Shown here: positions 6,109-12,388 of the stretch, one piece after another
How the letters are laid out: every line of letters starts with the position of its first letter
How positions within the stretch are numbered: the first letter of the stretch is position 1
DNA from: JBBSEZ01 sp038239195
GTDB taxonomy: Bacteria; Planctomycetota; Planctomycetia; Gemmatales; Gemmataceae
Reading direction: 5' to 3'
DNA length: 15,284 nt
Assembly: GCA_038239195.1 (NCBI GenBank)
Contig: JBBSEZ010000235.1
Span: forward strand, 1 to 15,284
Notes under the pieces: generated by a model
What the model was told of the DNA's origin: nothing
What the model saw: the letters and a program-made list of their open reading frames with translations, nothing else
Database searches by the model: none
Translations under genes and position numbers: made by a program

Positions 6109-7574
6109 ACGCACTGCGCGGATCGTTGGTGGCCCTGTTGCTCCCCCTGGCCCTGGCTGGGGCGCGCGAGGAGAAGAAAGCGGCTAACTGTTCGTTTCGC
6201 AAGTCCGCCCCCGTTGAGGCGCCCCGACGCGCCAGCGAGGGAGAAGCAATCCCTCGCTGGCGCGTCGGGCTGCCCGGTTGCCAGACGGGCGAGGGACGTG
6301 CGAAAGCGCCGGCCAGCCCGAGCGCGACGGCCAGGGCGCTGGTCGAGGCCCTGGCCAAGGAGGAGTTCGCGAAGGCCGGGAAGGACTTCGACGCCACCAT
6401 GAACAAGGCGTTGCCAGAGGCCGAGCTGCGCAAGATGTGGAAGGCGCTACTCGGCAAGGTGGGGGCGCTGCGCAAGCAGGGCTCGCCGCGCATCGAGAAG
6501 GCGGGGGGCTACGACATTGTCTACGTCCCCTGCGAGTTCGAGAAGATGGCCCTGGACTTCCGCATTCCGATCGACAAGGACGGGAAAGTCGCCGGCCTGC
6601 GGTTCGTGGACGGCGGGAACTTCGCCTTCAAGCCACCCTCCTACGCGCGGCCGGCGACGTTCTCCGAGAGGGAGGTCGTGGTGGGCGCCGAGGGGAAGTG
6701 GAGGTTGCCGGGGACGCTGACGCTCCCCAAGGGGGCGGGCCCGTTCCCCGCCGTGGTACTGGTCCACGGCTCGGGGCCGCACGACCGCGACGAGACGATC
6801 GGCCCGAACAAGCCGTTCCGCGACCTCGCCTGGGGCCTGGCGACTCAGGGGATCGTCGTTCTCCGCTACGTGAAGCGCACCAAGGAACACGGGAAGCGCA
6901 TGGTCCTCGAAAAGTCGGTCACGATCAAGGAAGAGGTGATCGAGGACGCCCTCGAGGCCGTGGCGCTCTTGCGCAAGCAGAAGGAGGTCGATCCGAAGCG
7001 CGTGTTCGTCGTGGGCCACAGCCTCGGAGCGAACGTGGCGCCGCGCATCGGCATGGAGGCGGTGGGCGTCGCCGGGCTCGTGCTGCTGGCCGGCAACTCG
7101 CGGCCGCTGGAGGACCTGGTGCTCGAGCAGTACACCTACCTCTTCTCGCTGGAAGGAAAGCTGTCGGACGAGAACAAGGCGCGTCTGGAAAAGATCAAGA
7201 AGCAGGTGGCGAAGGTGAAGGGCCCGAAGCTGAGCGCCGACACGCCGGCGGCAGAACTGGCGCTGGGAGCGCCGGCGACGTACTGGCTGGCGCTGCGGGC
7301 CCACGACCCGCTGGCGACGGCGCAACGCTTCAAAAAGCCGATGCTGATTTTGCAAGGCGAGCGCGATTACCAGGTGACGATGGCCGACCTCGCCGGGTGG
7401 AAAAAGGCGCTGGCGGGGCGCAAGGACGTGACGTTCAAGAGCTACCCGCGGCTCAACCATCTGTTCATGGTCGGCCTCGGCGGGGGGAAGAGCACGCCCT
7501 CGGACTATCTGGTGGCGGGGCACGTCGCGAAGGACGTGGTGGACGACGTGGCGGCGTGGGTGAAGAAACCGTAG
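6105..7574 (+). CDS. Exported DUF3887 / alpha-beta hydrolase (dienelactone-hydrolase-like)
   Basis: 489 residues from a GTG start whose bases overlap the sdpI-like stop (GTGA, 6105-6108). The frame stays open further upstream, but the residues from GTG form a clear signal peptide (MNALRGSLVALLLPLALAGA), so this start is preferred. A DUF3887-like helical domain spans about 74-125, with a beta-rich segment to about 180. The alpha/beta hydrolase domain runs from about 195: oxyanion region VHGSGPHDRDE, nucleophile S306 in GHSLGAN, acid D421 in LQGERDYQV, and H452 in LNHLF. Esterase, lipase or peptidase activity is plausible, but the substrate is unknown. Residues about 28-68 are Pro/Arg-rich and contain a palindromic repeat read in frame (6223-6269), which looks like inserted linker DNA. 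The TAG stop falls at the edge of another palindromic repeat. Confidence 0.9.
   Translation: MNALRGSLVALLLPLALAGAREEKKAANCSFRKSAPVEAPRRASEGEAIPRWRVGLPGCQTGEGRAKAPASPSATARALVEALAKEEFAKAGKDFDATMNKALPEAELRKMWKALLGKVGALRKQGSPRIEKAGGYDIVYVPCEFEKMALDFRIPIDKDGKVAGLRFVDGGNFAFKPPSYARPATFSEREVVVGAEGKWRLPGTLTLPKGAGPFPAVVLVHGSGPHDRDETIGPNKPFRDLAWGLATQGIVVLRYVKRTKEHGKRMVLEKSVTIKEEVIEDALEAVALLRKQKEVDPKRVFVVGHSLGANVAPRIGMEAVGVAGLVLLAGNSRPLEDLVLEQYTYLFSLEGKLSDENKARLEKIKKQVAKVKGPKLSADTPAAELALGAPATYWLALRAHDPLATAQRFKKPMLILQGERDYQVTMADLAGWKKALAGRKDVTFKSYPRLNHLFMVGLGGGKSTPSDYLVAGHVAKDVVDDVAAWVKKP
6223..6269. repeat. Palindromic repeat element inside the hydrolase gene
   Basis: A perfect 20-bp inverted repeat, CCCGACGCGCCAGCGAGGGA (6223-6242) and its complement (6250-6269), flanks the 7-base loop GAAGCAA. 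It is translated in frame as residues 40-55 of the hydrolase (PRRASEGEAIPRWRVG), between the signal peptide and the first folded domain. The arm sequence resembles dispersed palindromes of Gemmata-type genomes, from memory. It adds no stop codon and keeps the frame. Confidence 0.85.
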
Positions 7575-7591
7575 GACAGGCGAGCCTGTCC
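7574..7591. repeat. Degenerate copy of the GACAGGC palindromic repeat at the hydrolase stop
   Basis: GGACAGG (7574-7580) and CCTGTCC (7585-7591) pair around CGAG. The sequence equals the downstream repeat unit with three central bases missing. The GTAG before it matches the complement of the CTAC that flanks the other copies, so the hydrolase TAG appears to be part of the repeat. There is no T-run, so it is not a good intrinsic terminator. Confidence 0.7.
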
Positions 7592-7625
7592 GGCCTGAGA
7601 GTAGACTTCACGCTTTGGGAAGGTT

Positions 7626-7709
7626 GGACAGGCGAGCCGCCTGTCCTACGAGGAAGACAGGCGAGCCGCCTGTCCTACGAGGAAGACAGGCGAGCTGCCT
7701 GTCCCACGA
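7626..7709. repeat. Three tandem 29-bp palindromic repeats
   Basis: Copies begin at 7627, 7656 and 7685, each spaced exactly 29 bases. Each has GACAGGC and GCCTGTC arms around a GAGCC loop (GAGCT in the third), followed by CTACGAGGAA between the first copies. The third copy decays after CCACGA. The unit including flanks is itself nearly symmetric (CTAC/GTAG). It lies in the space between the converging hydrolase and GT39 genes. Confidence 0.9.
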
Positions 7710-7711
7710 CC

Positions 7712-7846
7712 CTACCCCCCGATCGCGTGCATCGTCCGCCCCGGCTTCACGAACCGGGCCGTGTTGATCTCGTGCCCCTCCCACTTGTCGAGCACGTTCT
7801 GGCGGATCGCGTCCGCCAGCCGGGCGTCGTCTACTTCAATCGTGGA
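7712..7846 (-). pseudogene. Possible 3' remnant of an unidentified gene
   Basis: The minus-strand frame ending at TGA 7712-7714 reads about 44 residues that look like genuine protein rather than antisense noise: IEVDDARLADAIRQNVLDKW, then GHEINTARFVKPGRTMHAIGG. Composition is balanced (Asp, Glu, Ile, Asn, Phe), unlike shadow frames here, which are Arg/Pro/Ala-rich. It begins where the GT39 gene ends, in another frame, and has no start of its own. It could be the tail of a gene lost by rearrangement, or a C-terminal extension of GT39 separated by a frameshift. I do not recognise the family. Confidence 0.35.
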
Positions 7847-9657
7847 AGCCCCATTTCGGCGCGGACGCGATTGCAAGCGTCTTGGTCCAGATGATAGATG
7901 TAGATCGAGTAGCCAGCCCTGGCCACAGGTTGAAAGCGCAGGAAATAGGTGTAATATTCTTTGTCCAGGTACACCATGCCATCTTTCCCATCGGGCACGC
8001 TGAAGCGGTAGCCGCGCAGCAGCGTGACGCTGATGGCGTACCATCCAGGGCGGGGGCCGAGCGTTGCTGCGAACGGGCCCGTGAGATCGGCCTCATCGGT
8101 TGGCCCCCTGGCCGGCAAGGAAAACTCGACGTCGGCCGCGCGCGGGTCGATGAACCCGAAGTAAACCAGCCCGAGCGGTCGGGCCTCCGGGTGTTCCTCC
8201 AGCCAACGCTTCAAGTAGAAGAGGTCCTGGCCCCAGTCGATGTTGCTATCCACCAGGTGCGCGTGGCCGTTCGGTGGCCCGCCGGCAAGCTCGTTGAAAT
8301 AGGACATCGAGTGCGGGTAGACCACCAAGCTCGTCCCGATCGACCAGCCGAGCGCGATCATTATCGCGGACGACAACAGTGGTTTTCGTATGGCCGACAA
8401 TTCCGCGACCCTGCCTATCCAGATGAAAGCAAAGGGGAGAGCAGGGAGGACGTAGCGGAGGTGATGGTTGAAGCCCGTCTGCGAACTGACCAGGGCGAAC
8501 AAGGACACTCCCGGAAGAATCATGAGGACTTCGTCCTGCCACGTCGAACGACGGTTCTTGACCAGGCCCACCGTGCAGAGGGCAAGGAGCAGCAGCAGCC
8601 AGTTCCCCAGGGGCCACTTCACCCCCAAACCGTAGAGGTAGTAATACCACCACCCTTCTTGCCGCCATTCGCCGCCCAGGTACGACCAATAGCGCCGTTC
8701 GAAGTCGCGCCGCTGCACGTCGATGCCCGACAGAAAGTTCCGGGGGACCGGCATCGGGAGGGCGCCCGCCCACGTGTCCGTGAAGCGGTTCTTCAGTTGA
8801 CCGTCCCGGGCGACGGTGAGAGGTTGACTGATGAAGGTATAGCGGCCGAGTTGCATGAAGGAGCCTTCGAACAAATACCCGACGTTGATCAGGACGAGGC
8901 CCAGCAAGAAGCTACAGGCGACCTGCCCACCCTCGGAGAGCCAGGCCCGCCAATGCAGGAGAGGGCGCTGGGTCGAGCGCAGCACAATCCAAGAGAGCGG
9001 CCAGAGCGGCAGCAGCAAGATCCAGCTGGTCTTGCAGAGAAGCGCCAGGCCCAGCCCCACCCCCATCCAGTAGGCCCTCGGCCAGGAAGGCTCGCGAAAC
9101 CAGCGCCAGAACAGGTAGCAAGCCAAAGTGCCCAGCGCCGCGGCCCCCGTATCGGGGGTAATCATCTGGGCGTTCGCGAGCATCATCGGGGAAAAGCACC
9201 AGAGGGCGAGCGCGAGCAGAGCGGCCTTGGGCCCGTATAACTCTCTCCCCCACCGATAGCAAATGTAGCCTCCCAGGAGCGTCAGGGGCAGGCACGCCCA
9301 CCGGGCCAGCGTGAAGTACCAGAACGCTCGGGCGCGGTGGTCGTTGACGAAGTCCCGGCCCACGAAGAACTCTGGCCGGTTGAACGGGTGGGTATTGACT
9401 TCTGTGTCTCGCTCCCGGGCCCCCAGTAACGCAACGGGCGCCGTCGCGAGCAGTCGCACGAGGGGCGGGTTCACGCGGTAAAGGTCGAACGTCCCGGTGT
9501 GCCAGTGGTGGAGGCCCGCGCCCATGTGGCCGACTTCATCGGGCGATGGGCTGTGCCGCGTGGCGCCCCACCCGACCAGGGCCGCGTGAATGCCCAGCAG
9601 GACCACAGCCAGGTAGCCGGGACGAAAGGAGTGAACGAGTGCCATGAGGCGGTGCAA
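7831..9657 (-). CDS. GT39-family membrane glycosyltransferase (PMT/ArnT-like)
   Basis: 608 residues with roughly ten hydrophobic spans. Family members use polyprenyl-phosphate sugars as donors and glycosylate proteins or lipids on the outer face of the cytoplasmic membrane. The acidic pair expected in the first extracytoplasmic loop is present as D40-E41 (SPSPDEVGH), followed by NPPLVRLLA. Further hydrophobic spans follow, and a C-terminal globular part contains DSNIDWGQDLFYLKRWLEEH. The predicted first codon is TTG at 9657; ATG at 9645 is an alternative four codons in, and neither has a good ribosome site. It lies about 85 bases after the LRR lipoprotein gene in the same direction, in a set with a DPM1-like GT2 that could make its donor. 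Acceptor and sugar are unknown. Confidence 0.85.
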   Translation of the reverse strand: MHRLMALVHSFRPGYLAVVLLGIHAALVGWGATRHSPSPDEVGHMGAGLHHWHTGTFDLYRVNPPLVRLLATAPVALLGARERDTEVNTHPFNRPEFFVGRDFVNDHRARAFWYFTLARWACLPLTLLGGYICYRWGRELYGPKAALLALALWCFSPMMLANAQMITPDTGAAALGTLACYLFWRWFREPSWPRAYWMGVGLGLALLCKTSWILLLPLWPLSWIVLRSTQRPLLHWRAWLSEGGQVACSFLLGLVLINVGYLFEGSFMQLGRYTFISQPLTVARDGQLKNRFTDTWAGALPMPVPRNFLSGIDVQRRDFERRYWSYLGGEWRQEGWWYYYLYGLGVKWPLGNWLLLLLALCTVGLVKNRRSTWQDEVLMILPGVSLFALVSSQTGFNHHLRYVLPALPFAFIWIGRVAELSAIRKPLLSSAIMIALGWSIGTSLVVYPHSMSYFNELAGGPPNGHAHLVDSNIDWGQDLFYLKRWLEEHPEARPLGLVYFGFIDPRAADVEFSLPARGPTDEADLTGPFAATLGPRPGWYAISVTLLRGYRFSVPDGKDGMVYLDKEYYTYFLRFQPVARAGYSIYIYHLDQDACNRVRAEMGLPRLK

Positions 9658-9742
9658 CCAATGCGGCCGGGGAAGGGCCCTGCCATGCGTCCGGCCCGGT
9701 GCCGGCCCGTCGGTCGAGGACCGCGTGGGGCGAGCAGGGGCG

Positions 9743-10414
9743 TCAGCGGTTGATCTGTAGATAGGGAAGTTGACTCTTCACAATGGAGTCATCCCGCTCC
9801 CCGACACTCGTCTTCCAGAGCGAGAGATACTGGAGGCCCCGCATTTCCTTGATGTGGTGGAGGCACGCCCACGTGACGAAGGTTTCGTCCAGGCTGAGTC
9901 GTTTCAACGTCCGCAGCGCTCGAAGATGAGCAACTCCCCGATCCGCGATCGAGCAACGCCACAGCGAGAGCACCTGGAGGCCGGTCAGCCCCGCCACGCT
10001 CGGCATCCCCTCGTCCGTGATCCGGGCCCCGTCCAGGCGGAGCTCGGTCAGGTTCGGGAAGTTGCTGAGGTGCGCGAGGCCCGCGTCGGTAATGCGCGTG
10101 TTGGACAAGCTCAGGACGCTCAACTGGGGCATGGCAGGCAGTTCGCGGAAGCCGGCGTCCGTGATCGCGGTGTCGTCGAGAATCAGAGTGCGCAAGGAAG
10201 CAGTGGCCGAGGAACCGGCCAGGCGCTTGAGTTCCTTGTCCCCGACGCCCGCGATCGGGCGGCAGTCGAGGCTATCGGATTGGCCGGACTGGACCGCCTC
10301 CAAGGCATGGTTGAACTGTCTCGCCGCGCCCCGCGAGCAACCGGCCAGCGACAGGAGAAGGCCGCAGGCCGCCGCGAGAGGGGCGCGGGTGAAAGCCGGG
10401 TGCGACACGTTCAT
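9743..10414 (-). CDS. Leucine-rich-repeat lipoprotein
   Basis: 223 residues. The N-terminus is a lipoprotein signal peptide with lipobox LAGC (Cys26). After a short linker come about six LRRs of roughly 24 residues in the planctomycete style, such as LRTLILDDTAITDAGFREL and LSVLSLSNTRITDAGLAHL. The later repeats (LKRLSLDETFVTWACLHHI and the one ending at the C-terminus) drift from the consensus. It should sit on the outer side of a membrane and bind protein. The frame is open far upstream, but ATG 10414 overlaps the GT2 stop (ATGA) and follows a strong ribosome site. ATG 10423 is an equally possible start three codons earlier. Position between two glycosyltransferase genes suggests a target or partner of their pathway, which is inference. 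Confidence 0.85.
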   Translation of the reverse strand: MNVSHPAFTRAPLAAACGLLLSLAGCSRGAARQFNHALEAVQSGQSDSLDCRPIAGVGDKELKRLAGSSATASLRTLILDDTAITDAGFRELPAMPQLSVLSLSNTRITDAGLAHLSNFPNLTELRLDGARITDEGMPSVAGLTGLQVLSLWRCSIADRGVAHLRALRTLKRLSLDETFVTWACLHHIKEMRGLQYLSLWKTSVGERDDSIVKSQLPYLQINR

Positions 10415-11238
10415 CGGAAACATCCCTCCTCCAGGGCCATCAGGGCCTCGGCTCGAACTGGCTCGTGAGGCGCCCCCGCCATGGCTAGCGAGGCGCGTGG
10501 CCCAGCGGCGGCGACCGGGCGGTGGCACGGGAAGCGAGCGAAGCGCCACTTGAGGAGGGCCCACACCGTTTGCCAGGCGTCCCACCAACCGATTTTCTTC
10601 CCCTCGGCCACGCTTCGAGGACGGTAGGAGACGGGGACTTCGACGATGGGCAATCCCAGCCGGCAGAACTTGGCCGTCAGCTCCGCGCACAACTCGAAGC
10701 GATCCGCCTCCAGGGCCAGCACCGGCAGCCAGGCCGTGCGAAACGCCTTGTAGCAGGTCGCCTCATCGGTGAGCTTCTGTCCGTAAAGGAGGTACACCAG
10801 GCGATTCAGCAGGGCCACGGCAACGCGAAACTTGGTCCAGGGCAGGCCGCGCCCCGGCGTGAGGTAGCGCGAGCCGTAGGCGACCTCGGCGTCGCCTCGG
10901 CGGATCATCTCAACGAGGAGCGGGTATTCGTCCGGGTCGTACTCCAGGTCGGCGTCCTGGATGATGGTGATGAGGCCGGAGGCTTGCGCCAGGCCGCTCC
11001 GCACGGCGGCGCCTTTTCCCCGGTTGTGGGGGTGGCGCAAGACGCGAACCCCTTGGTGGCCGTCCCAGCCGGCGAGGACGTCGAAGGTCCCATCGGTGCT
11101 GCCATCATCGACGACGATGACTTCTTTCTGCGGATAAGGGTAGGGGCCGCGAACCACCCGCCGGAGTAGTTCCGCGATGGTCCGCTCCTCGTTGAAGGCG
11201 GGGACGATCACGGACAGGAGGAGCGGGGTGCTGTTCAA
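10411..11238 (-). CDS. GT2 glycosyltransferase, polyprenyl-phosphate sugar synthase (DPM1/DPG-like)
   Basis: 275 residues, GT-A fold. Motifs in order: SVIVPAFNEERTI (9-21), VDDGSTDGT (43-51), HNRGKGAAVRSG (71-82) and the metal-binding QDADLEYDP (94-102). A downstream segment, PVSYRPRSVAEGKKIGWWD, is typical of synthases that move mannose or glucose from a nucleotide sugar to polyprenyl phosphate at the cytoplasmic membrane face. There is no C-terminal membrane span. The first codon is TTG at 11238, supported by GGAG seven bases upstream; no in-frame ATG fits. The stop overlaps the LRR lipoprotein start. The product would be a natural donor for the GT39 enzyme two genes downstream. Sugar identity is not visible. 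Confidence 0.88.
   Translation of the reverse strand: MNSTPLLLSVIVPAFNEERTIAELLRRVVRGPYPYPQKEVIVVDDGSTDGTFDVLAGWDGHQGVRVLRHPHNRGKGAAVRSGLAQASGLITIIQDADLEYDPDEYPLLVEMIRRGDAEVAYGSRYLTPGRGLPWTKFRVAVALLNRLVYLLYGQKLTDEATCYKAFRTAWLPVLALEADRFELCAELTAKFCRLGLPIVEVPVSYRPRSVAEGKKIGWWDAWQTVWALLKWRFARFPCHRPVAAAGPRASLAMAGAPHEPVRAEALMALEEGCFR
10424..10432 (-). promoter_or_regulatory. Strong ribosome binding site of the LRR gene, inside GT2
   Basis: GGAGGAGGG on the minus strand lies within the last codons of the GT2 gene, directly before ATG 10423 and nine bases before ATG 10414. It indicates re-initiation at the overlap and rules out the long upstream extension of the LRR frame. Confidence 0.75.
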
Positions 11239-11287
11239 AGAGGTGCTCCAGGGCGCGGCGAGGGGAAGGGCGGAAGCGGACGAGGCA

Positions 11288-12205
11288 TCAATCGAAGTTC
11301 GGCACTACCTCACCGCCGTCGGGGGTCAGCAAGCTCGCGACGACCGCGGAGGGCGTATCGAAGCGCACCGGGCGGACCGACCCGTCGGCGAAGAGCATGT
11401 TGGCGCCGGAGACGTGGGCAGCCCCCCAGTTCTCGCGGAACGCCAGTTCCTGGTCGAGCCCTTTGGAGTCCTTGAGGACGAGCGAGCCCTTGCGCGAGGT
11501 GCTGTCGGAGCCGCCGGTGAAATAGGGCTCGTCCCAGAACCAACTGCCCGTGTTGTAGCCGGTCGGGCTCATGGCCTTCTCGCCGAGCAGGAGCGTGGTG
11601 CTCGTGCCATCGACAACGTCCGAGATGCGGAGGCAGGTGGGACGGCCCGGGACGAGGCGGCTGTTGGCGGCGTAATCCGTTTTGCCCCACTTCCAGCCGC
11701 CGCCCTGGTAGAGGGCGTGCGCGTCGTTGACCGCGGGCAGGGAGAGGGGCGAGCGCCGGCTCGGGCAATAGTAGAGGGCGACCGCTTCGGCCCATGCCTG
11801 GTCCCGGTAGATGGCCTGCTGCTCGACATAGGGCAAGAGGGCGTAGGCCCAGCAGCCGGTCTGCGCGCGGGCGGCAAGCCCCGGCTGGCCGATGCCCCAG
11901 TAGTAGGGGTAGGCAATGACGTCGTCCCAGGTGTAGACGCGGGCCCGGGTGCCGTCCGTCGCGAGGATGGTCTGCGCTCCGTCCCAGCCGCCATTGCTCG
12001 GGAAGCACCCATGGTCGGCGTGATGCTGGTGGAAGGCGAGCCCGGCCTGCTTGAGGTTGTTCGTGCAACGGAGGCGGCTGGCGCTCTCGCGCACGCGCTG
12101 GATGGCGGGAAGCAGAAGCCCGAGGAGAGTGGCGACGATGCCGATGCAAACGAGCAACTCGATCAGCGTGAAGGCCGGGCGAGCGGATGGCGTCGAAGAT
12201 CGCAT
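11288..12205 (-). CDS. DUF1559 pseudopilin-like protein (H-X9-DG type)
   Basis: 305 residues. The N-terminus carries a type IV pilin-like prepilin motif (RPAFTLIELLVCIGIV, about 9-24) with Glu at position 5 of the mature form, followed by a hydrophobic helix and RCTNNLKQAGLAFHQHH, the DUF1559 opening. The C-terminus has the diagnostic H-X9-DG (H264 to D274-G275 in AHVSGANMLFADGS). This family is massively expanded in Planctomycetota and is thought to be exported through a type II/IV-pilus-like system; individual roles are unknown. The frame extends upstream to 12319, but ATG 12205 has GGGAG eight bases before it and the extension reads a palindromic repeat. The GT2 gene follows 49 bases downstream and could be co-transcribed. 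Confidence 0.93.
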   Translation of the reverse strand: MRSSTPSARPAFTLIELLVCIGIVATLLGLLLPAIQRVRESASRLRCTNNLKQAGLAFHQHHADHGCFPSNGGWDGAQTILATDGTRARVYTWDDVIAYPYYWGIGQPGLAARAQTGCWAYALLPYVEQQAIYRDQAWAEAVALYYCPSRRSPLSLPAVNDAHALYQGGGWKWGKTDYAANSRLVPGRPTCLRISDVVDGTSTTLLLGEKAMSPTGYNTGSWFWDEPYFTGGSDSTSRKGSLVLKDSKGLDQELAFRENWGAAHVSGANMLFADGSVRPVRFDTPSAVVASLLTPDGGEVVPNFD

Positions 12206-12257
12206 GCCGGAGCTCCCGTCGGGGGCCGTGGAAGGTCGCGAGAAGGAGGTGGCCGGG

Positions 12258-12309
12258 CTGAGGGGTGTCCCGAGGCGCGGTTCCGAACCGGAGCCTCGGG
12301 ACACCTCAG
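12258..12309. repeat. Palindromic repeat upstream of the DUF1559 gene
   Basis: GGTGTCCCGAGGC (12264-12276) pairs with GCCTCGGGACACC (12293-12305). Inside, CGGTT (12278-12282) pairs with AACCG (12286-12290) around the loop CCG, and CTGA/TCAG extend the base. It stands between the duplicated-gene pair and DUF1559. It could end the upstream transcript, but has no T-run. Its sequence differs from the other palindromes in the window. Confidence 0.85.
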
Positions 12310-12388
12310 CCTTGGCCACGCTGCCGATGCGTCGATCTCCCCCACGTCGCGGAGAGAAGGAAGCCCGTGAGGGGCCCTCGGGCCAGGC

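Noticed and set aside
5447..7574. SdpC-like toxin gene within the operon
   Set aside because: No small secreted, hydrophobic-peptide precursor was found in any frame; the only genes are the SdpI-like protein and the hydrolase.
7574..7591. Rho-independent terminator of the hydrolase operon
   Set aside because: The stem is only 7 bp and is followed by GGCCTGAGAG rather than a T-run; it fits better as a degenerate repeat copy.
7626..7709. CRISPR array
   Set aside because: The 29-bp units are directly contiguous, with no unique spacers between them and no cas genes nearby.
6278..7894. Long plus-strand frame overlapping the hydrolase and the repeats
   Set aside because: It is a shadow of the hydrolase in another frame, Gly/Arg-rich, and runs through the repeat array into the antisense of GT39.
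7882..9240. Long plus-strand frame antisense to GT39
   Set aside because: It has no hydrophobic or domain pattern, while the minus strand gives a coherent multi-span membrane protein.
10415..10690. N-terminal extension of the LRR protein
   Set aside because: It overlaps the GT2 gene and reads as Arg/Pro/Gly noise. The lipoprotein signal and ribosome site place the start at 10414 or 10423.
11177..12370. Long plus-strand frame antisense to DUF1559
   Set aside because: The minus strand has the pilin-like N-terminus and H-X9-DG end of DUF1559; the plus frame has neither.
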